Positions 6,403-10,812 of a stretch of DNA of 10,812 bases are shown one piece after another. The notes under the pieces were generated by a model. The model saw only the letters and a list, made by a program, of their open reading frames with translations, did not search any database and was not told the DNA's origin. Location: contig DQVR01000016.1 in NCBI GenBank assembly GCA_015661645.1, positions 1 through 10,812 of the forward strand, written 5' to 3'. This DNA comes from Pyrodictium delaneyi. Its GTDB lineage: Archaea > Thermoproteota > Thermoprotei_A > Sulfolobales > Pyrodictiaceae. Position 1 is the first letter of the stretch. Every line of letters begins with the position of its first letter. Both the position numbers and the translations under genes were made by a program.

Positions 6403-8781
6403 TTAGCGTCTGCGTATAGCTCTTATGCTCCATAGAATAGCTATTACAGCAGCACCCGCTATCACGGCCAAGAGCGTGCTAGCAGGAACGAGTTCTTCTG
6501 CTGCGCCGCTGGCGACTTCTAGGGATACTGTGTTGCTTTCTATCTTTACTGAAGGCATAGTGGCTTTAACTCGATATATCCCTGGTTCGCTCGGTGCTTT
6601 AAAGACTATGGTTGTTTCGCTGCTATCTACAAGCTTGGAAGCAAGTGTTCTCCATATACCGTTCGGATGCTGTATCAATAGCACTAGGTTGATAGGAGCC
6701 GTTGGCTGCGGTTGTATCTTTACTCTTGCCTCCACTTCAGCGCTAGGCGCTACTCTTGTAGCGTTGAGCGTAAGTGTTATACCGTATATCGTCTTGGTCA
6801 CGTTCACTAGTGTAACATTTTCAAGCCTGTATTCTGGTATAACAACTTTAACAGTATAGATTCCAGGCTCTTTTGGAGCCGCGAGCCTGGCTACAGCCTT
6901 TCCGTCAACTATGGTTTTTTCTGTGCTATCAATTATCGCATCGCCTTTAGAGAGTGTAAACACTGCAGTGCCGTTTAGAGGAGCTGACAGTATAGCTTTT
7001 ACGTTAATAGTGTCGACCTCGCCTGCACGCAGTTTTTGCGGTTCAGCTACAACTAGCAGATGAAGCTCTTGGACTACTAGTGTAAGTGTTTTCTTTATTT
7101 TTATACCGTTGATCGCTACCTCTATTTTTATGTCATAGATGCCTTCCTTTTCTGGAGCTATTAAGGGTATTGAGACGCCCCCCGCCTTTCCTGTCGTGTT
7201 TATCCAGTTGCTCATCCATGACGGCTTTACAGCTACCTTATACTCCCTAATAGCAGGCTCTACATTCACTAGAAGCTCTAGCGATGATCCTGGCGCAGCT
7301 ATAGGCGGTATAAGCTTGGCTACAAGCCTAGGTTTGGCAAGTATTTTTATGCTTGCAGTATTGCTTACTATGGTATAGCCACCTAGCTGGACTACTGCAC
7401 GGAGCGTGAAGCTGCCTACACCTAGTTCCGACGCGGGTACATAGACAATAGCTTTTCCGTCACATATGTTTATCTGCTTGAGGGGTATCCACGCTAACGA
7501 ATGCGGATCTAGAAGTTCTAGTCTTCCTATAAGACAGCTAGGTGGTACAGGCGATAGCGTAGCTATTGCTCGGGCTTCGCCACCCTCATATATCTCAGAT
7601 GGTGCCACTAATAGCTGTAGACTACTTTGCGCTAATATCGATGTAATGGGTATCACAGTAACCTGGACAATGTTACTATATGAAGTGTACTCGAGCCCAT
7701 AGATACGGAGCAGTAGTTTGGCACGGAATATGTAGCTTGTTGTTCTGTCGCCTATTGCATGTGCCTCCCAGCAATAGGATATGTCCCCATGCCTCCTAGC
7801 CACGTAGACGGGGTTCCACTGACTCTGTCCGGTACCTGGGGCAGAATATTCTAGTATTACATTCGCCTGTGCAAAGTTGGGCACATCGCCGGCGTATATA
7901 GTGAAGCATACCTTCTCACCTTCGAGGACTGGGGTAGCGTTATCAAGCACTAGCTGGACCACAGGTTTAGATATGACAACCATTGCAAGGCTTGCTGATC
8001 TCTCATAGCTCGTAGCACCAACTATAGCTCTGACGCTGACTGTTAGTGAATAGACACCGGGCTGCACCGGCAGTGGTACTGTAGCCTCCGTCTCTATCTG
8101 TTCGCCTGGTTCAAGCAATGTGGCAACTGTACCGGCATAGATCGTAGTATTGTTAAGAATTACTGCTACTTTAAGGTTACGGGCTGGTAGTTCCCCAGTA
8201 TTAGTTATGCGGACAACGACTTTCCTAAACATGTCTTGACCTATTACAGCTACCGTATAAGGACTCCCGTTGTCAAAGAATGCGTCAACTGATATACTAG
8301 GCTCTTTTTTCACAACAACTACTGGAATCATTATAGTTTGTTCTGCTTTTTCAGCACCACGGTAAGCTTTTACCCTTACTTCTATAAAGCCTAGGTCGCT
8401 ATGGTACGTTATCTGCTCTACAGCATGATGCGGCACGATTCCATTAATCACTATTTCGCTAGAAGGATTCTCCTCTGACAAATATCCCGCCATGGAAGAG
8501 CCTATAGTCACACCTGCAAGGCTTGCCTCCACGGAGACGAATATTGGCGCCCTGCTAGTAGCATAAGCAAGCTCGATATCCATCTTCATGTAGAGTGTGC
8601 TCGATGTTTCGACAAAGTACCCTGTAGATATATTGATATATAATACATATAGATCCTCTCCTAGCTGCAACTCAACAGTATAAGTTTCTAGCGCATCCTG
8701 GGCGTTCGCCTGAAGTATAGCGATACTAATTAATGCAAGGATTCCCGCAACCAGTGTCGCTATGGTTTTTCCCAACGCCAC
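6403..8781 (-). CDS. Secreted, C-terminally anchored multi-domain Ig-like surface protein (792 aa)
   Basis: A large envelope protein. GTG 8781 gives a Sec signal peptide (hydrophobic 9-23, likely cleavage after ANA at residues 25-27). About seven beta-sandwich units follow: ~28-155, ~156-271 (CARDB/NEW3-like, with VRITNTGELPARNLKV and LEPGEQIE), ~272-377, ~386-481, ~482-571, ~572-663 and ~664-756. Most end in a P/E-G-x-Y/F-x-strand signature (EPGIYTVKV, EPGIYRVKA, KEGIYDIKI, VQPGVYSLTV, GVGSFTLRA). A membrane helix (764-786) and a short basic tail IRAIRRR close it, so the body lies outside the cell. C292/C337 and C416/C440 fall one pair per domain, suggesting two intradomain disulfides. About nine N-x-S/T sequons could be glycosylated. 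It sits between the platform gene and the wHTH gene, so it may be a surface partner, stalk or accessory of the pilus machine. An S-layer-associated or adhesin role is possible; no enzyme motif is seen. Confidence 0.85.
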   Translation of the reverse strand: MALGKTIATLVAGILALISIAILQANAQDALETYTVELQLGEDLYVLYINISTGYFVETSSTLYMKMDIELAYATSRAPIFVSVEASLAGVTIGSSMAGYLSEENPSSEIVINGIVPHHAVEQITYHSDLGFIEVRVKAYRGAEKAEQTIMIPVVVVKKEPSISVDAFFDNGSPYTVAVIGQDMFRKVVVRITNTGELPARNLKVAVILNNTTIYAGTVATLLEPGEQIETEATVPLPVQPGVYSLTVSVRAIVGATSYERSASLAMVVISKPVVQLVLDNATPVLEGEKVCFTIYAGDVPNFAQANVILEYSAPGTGQSQWNPVYVARRHGDISYCWEAHAIGDRTTSYIFRAKLLLRIYGLEYTSYSNIVQVTVIPITSILAQSSLQLLVAPSEIYEGGEARAIATLSPVPPSCLIGRLELLDPHSLAWIPLKQINICDGKAIVYVPASELGVGSFTLRAVVQLGGYTIVSNTASIKILAKPRLVAKLIPPIAAPGSSLELLVNVEPAIREYKVAVKPSWMSNWINTTGKAGGVSIPLIAPEKEGIYDIKIEVAINGIKIKKTLTLVVQELHLLVVAEPQKLRAGEVDTINVKAILSAPLNGTAVFTLSKGDAIIDSTEKTIVDGKAVARLAAPKEPGIYTVKVVIPEYRLENVTLVNVTKTIYGITLTLNATRVAPSAEVEARVKIQPQPTAPINLVLLIQHPNGIWRTLASKLVDSSETTIVFKAPSEPGIYRVKATMPSVKIESNTVSLEVASGAAEELVPASTLLAVIAGAAVIAILWSIRAIRRR
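6514..7338 (-). repeat. Three tandem diverged Ig-like repeats within the surface protein
   Basis: Codons for residues ~482-756 encode three successive ~90-residue units with the same layout: a proline-rich opening strand (AKLIPPIAAPG, VVAEPQKLRAG, LNATRVAPSA), a middle strand block, then APEKEGIYDIKI, APKEPGIYTVKV and APSEPGIYRVKA. The similarity is clear in protein but not as long identical DNA, so the duplications are old. Confidence 0.6.
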
Positions 8782-8813
8782 TCTCCCTCTCTGTAAGAAG
8801 TAGAAGCTGAAAA

Positions 8814-8823
8814 TTACATATTA
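8814..8823 (-). promoter_or_regulatory. Candidate TATA box for the surface-protein gene
   Basis: In the 69 nt gap between the platform and surface-protein genes, the minus strand reads taatatgtaa, preceded by a short GC-rich run. It is ~33 nt upstream of GTG 8781, which would place a start ~10 nt before the codon with the GAGAGGGAGA site in the leader. An internal promoter would let the abundant structural protein be made in excess over the machine genes. This is inference. Confidence 0.35.
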
Positions 8824-8850
8824 CGCGCCTTAGCCTTGGAGTTTCAAAAA

Positions 8851-10500
8851 TCAGCCTATTGGTCCAGGTATTAGTACAGGCATTACCAGCATACGAGATA
8901 TTACCTCCATTGCCTTTACTCCTGCAACAGTTACTATTGCTAGTACCGCTATATGGAATAGCGCTACTTCTATCATACTACCACGTACATTTGCTATTAT
9001 AACAGCATTGATTAATATCAATACTGCGAGAAATATAGCTATAGCCCATGACACGAGCGTCATGTTCGGTATGGTTATAGTGAAGGGGAGATACTGGGCT
9101 ACCTCAGGCACTGCCTGGGAAATCCCCGTAAGCTGCCTATAGTACTCCATGAACAAGAGCAGTATATTCACCACAGCAGAAGATATTGCAGACACGAGTC
9201 CCTGCATAAGGTAGACAACAGCCTCGAAAGTGCGCGCTACACGGTCTCTGTCTATGCGCAGGTCTCCTAGCCTTATGAAGAGACTACTCAGCATCAATCC
9301 GGTCTCAGCAGCATCGCCGCCAGCATCTATTGAATCGACCATAATGTTTGTTCCACGCAGGACATTTGTACTCATCGTTTCTAGCACAAAATATCTAAAG
9401 GCTACATGAGGGTCTACACCATTGGTTATCCTAGCGTGTAGGCGGCGCAGATATGGTGTCAGGACGCCATAGTCTGCTGAGAGAACCGATGCAAGAGCAT
9501 TCGCGTAGTTGGGAATTACAGAGAATGTGAGCCCGAAGCTACGTACAAAGACCTGGTAGAACATATTTATACGTTTTACAAAGCCTTCTACACGCATAGC
9601 AACGATGCCCGGCGCTAAGCTTGGCAAGGCAAACGCCAGAATCGTGTACATAGGATCATGTGTCATCAAATACGTTATAAGCCCGAGCGCAAGTGATGCT
9701 ATAAAGGCTAGTTTCGTTATCCTTGCAAGCCGTACTAGCATCGGGTTAAAGACTTCCTTGGACCTATAGATTATAGGGTCTCGTGGCGCTATCATTCTAG
9801 CTATAAATGCGAATACTGCAAGAGTTGCGGTGAGCGCTATTATTGAGATAACGAAGATGAATGAGTTACCGCTTACAAAGACCGCCAAGATAGTAAAAGT
9901 TAGTATCACGAAAGCTGAAGCACTCATAAGAGTAGTATAGAGCCCGAGAAATATACGCATAAGGTCAATAGCGCGCATATAGCTACTCATGAACTGGCGT
10001 ATAGCTGTCTCGAGCTCAACACGGAGAAACCGTACTACATCGTCGCCGGTACGGAGGACCTCACTTGCACGAATAAGAAAGCCTCTGAAAGCGTCGTTCT
10101 TAACCTGGCTAGCCAGCAAACGCGTAGCACGTACAAAACCATAGCCCCACTCAACAGCAAGGACGGCAATTTTACGCAATACACGCTGATATTCTCCGTA
10201 CCCGCCTACAAGTGTGTTCAACTCAAAGAGGCGGCGACGAGCCGGTCTTCCCGTAGAAACTGCATACATATGAGCCAGGAGGAATAGAAGGTCGATGTCC
10301 ATCTGGTCTCTACGGGCTTGCTGCCTAGCTATTGGTAGTAGTATACGCCACATACCAGTCAACACAGGCACGACAACTGTTACATAAGCCGCTGGACTAC
10401 CAACCAGGACTATAGCCGCCACCGGCACTACTAGGCTTACAAGGAATACGGGGTCTAGTAGCCTACCCTGCCCGATTCTAACCTCTACTACGGTAGCCAA
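8851..10500 (-). CDS. FlaJ/TadC-type platform protein of an archaeal type IV pilus/secretion machine
   Basis: A 549-aa polytopic membrane protein with about nine hydrophobic segments (~17-34, 37-57, 186-210, 213-236, 263-280, 285-302, 428-452, 480-504, 512-536). It has two cytoplasmic T2SSF-type modules: residues ~60-180 with DIDLLFLLAHMYAVSTGRP (68-86) and ASEVLRTGDD, and residues ~312-427 with SIDAGGDAAETG (390-401). This two-module layout and length match archaeal FlaJ, UpsF and AapF proteins, which seat the ATPase and the growing pilus in the membrane. The TTG start at 10500 has GGAGGG about 10 nt upstream. The gene lies 36 nt after the stop of the probable ATPase, the usual gene order of these machines. 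Sequence alone does not say whether it builds a pilus, an archaellum or a sugar-binding/adhesive structure. No other archaellum genes are visible, which argues against the archaellum. Confidence 0.88.
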   Translation of the reverse strand: MATVVEVRIGQGRLLDPVFLVSLVVPVAAIVLVGSPAAYVTVVVPVLTGMWRILLPIARQQARRDQMDIDLLFLLAHMYAVSTGRPARRRLFELNTLVGGYGEYQRVLRKIAVLAVEWGYGFVRATRLLASQVKNDAFRGFLIRASEVLRTGDDVVRFLRVELETAIRQFMSSYMRAIDLMRIFLGLYTTLMSASAFVILTFTILAVFVSGNSFIFVISIIALTATLAVFAFIARMIAPRDPIIYRSKEVFNPMLVRLARITKLAFIASLALGLITYLMTHDPMYTILAFALPSLAPGIVAMRVEGFVKRINMFYQVFVRSFGLTFSVIPNYANALASVLSADYGVLTPYLRRLHARITNGVDPHVAFRYFVLETMSTNVLRGTNIMVDSIDAGGDAAETGLMLSSLFIRLGDLRIDRDRVARTFEAVVYLMQGLVSAISSAVVNILLLFMEYYRQLTGISQAVPEVAQYLPFTITIPNMTLVSWAIAIFLAVLILINAVIIANVRGSMIEVALFHIAVLAIVTVAGVKAMEVISRMLVMPVLIPGPIG

Positions 10501-10536
10501 GCCCTATAGCCCTCCAAAGAGGCGCTACAGGATAAG

Positions 10537-10812
10537 CTACCTTATGAGGTCGCCGCGCTGTATCCTACGGAGAGCATCTTCTAGCGCCTCTACTATTGCA
10601 TAAGGCGCCTCCTCCTTGGATGCTTTACGCGCGTACTCTGTTGTTAAAGCATAGATCCGAGCCAGTGTCCTAAACACTTGATAGTAGTTGAACACTTTTT
10701 TCTCTATGAGCGCACGTATTATCTTTGCACGTATCTCCATTTCGTCATATATTAGGAACATGTTGCGCCGTGAGAGACCACGCTTTACACCTATCTTCTC
10801 CTCCAGCAAATA
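10537..10812 (-). CDS. C-terminal end of a probable type II/IV secretion system ATPase (GspE/FlaI-like), partial
   Basis: The last ~91 residues of a gene that runs off the window edge. The frame stays open to base 10812, and the TTG at 10807-10809 is probably an internal codon and not a start. The sequence is largely helical, with GLSRRNMFLIYDEMEIRAKII and FNYYQVFRTLARIYA. It matches the tail seen after the Walker and His-box region in archaeal FlaI-type ATPases, where an E-x-x-x-R-x-x-I/I helix precedes a tyrosine-rich YxxVxRxxxxYY-like helix. The catalytic core is outside the window. The identification therefore leans on this tail and on the platform gene directly downstream. It would power assembly from the cytoplasmic face. 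Confidence 0.65.
   Translation of the reverse strand, partial: YLLEEKIGVKRGLSRRNMFLIYDEMEIRAKIIRALIEKKVFNYYQVFRTLARIYALTTEYARKASKEEAPYAIVEALEDALRRIQRGDLIR

Overview
The window looks like the chromosome of a hyperthermophilic crenarchaeon, probably Desulfurococcales and possibly close to Pyrodictiaceae (Hyperthermus/Pyrodictium). That placement is inferred from style, not from a search. The signs are dense packing with 4-7 nt gaps or overlaps, frequent TTG and GTG starts, heavy AGG/AGA and ATA codon use, GAGGG-type ribosome binding sites, a tRNA gene with an encoded CCA, and an archaeal (crenarchaeal-style) type IV pilus assembly module.

Left part (60-5244, + strand). An intronless tRNA-Asn(GTT) is followed by a ~260 nt leader and a tight four-gene oxidoreductase operon: a GlcD/Dld-type FAD-linked 2-hydroxyacid dehydrogenase, a small 2x[4Fe-4S] protein, a CCG-domain protein, and a LutB/LldF-type LUD plus 2x[4Fe-4S] protein. 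Together they look like a D-2-hydroxyacid (D-lactate or glycolate) oxidase complex. Its GlcF subunit is split into two genes, and a LutB-type subunit takes the place of GlcE. The glcD-like gene carries a single-base frameshift near position 472. The N-terminal 26 codons (from ATG 394) and the remaining 445 codons are in different frames, yet together they give a normal-length family member. A dual-specificity/tyrosine phosphatase with an unusual ~125-residue C-terminal extension follows on the same strand.

Middle (5245-5377). This is a short convergent intergenic region with a stem-loop just after the stop of each flanking gene.

Right part (5378-10812, - strand). Read right to left, an apparent operon encodes the C-terminal end of a probable GspE/FlaI-type secretion ATPase (cut by the window edge), a 549-aa FlaJ/TadC-type polytopic platform protein, a 792-aa secreted protein built of about seven tandem beta-sandwich domains with a C-terminal membrane anchor, a 164-aa membrane-anchored winged-helix protein, and (after a 150 nt gap) a 113-aa soluble protein of unknown function. 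The ATPase and platform are the motor pair of archaeal type IV pilus-like machines. No class III prepilin is visible in the window. The large anchored Ig-like protein and the membrane-tethered DNA-binding protein are the least familiar parts. They make this cluster the best candidate here for an uncharacterised surface system, with the winged-helix protein as its possible regulator.
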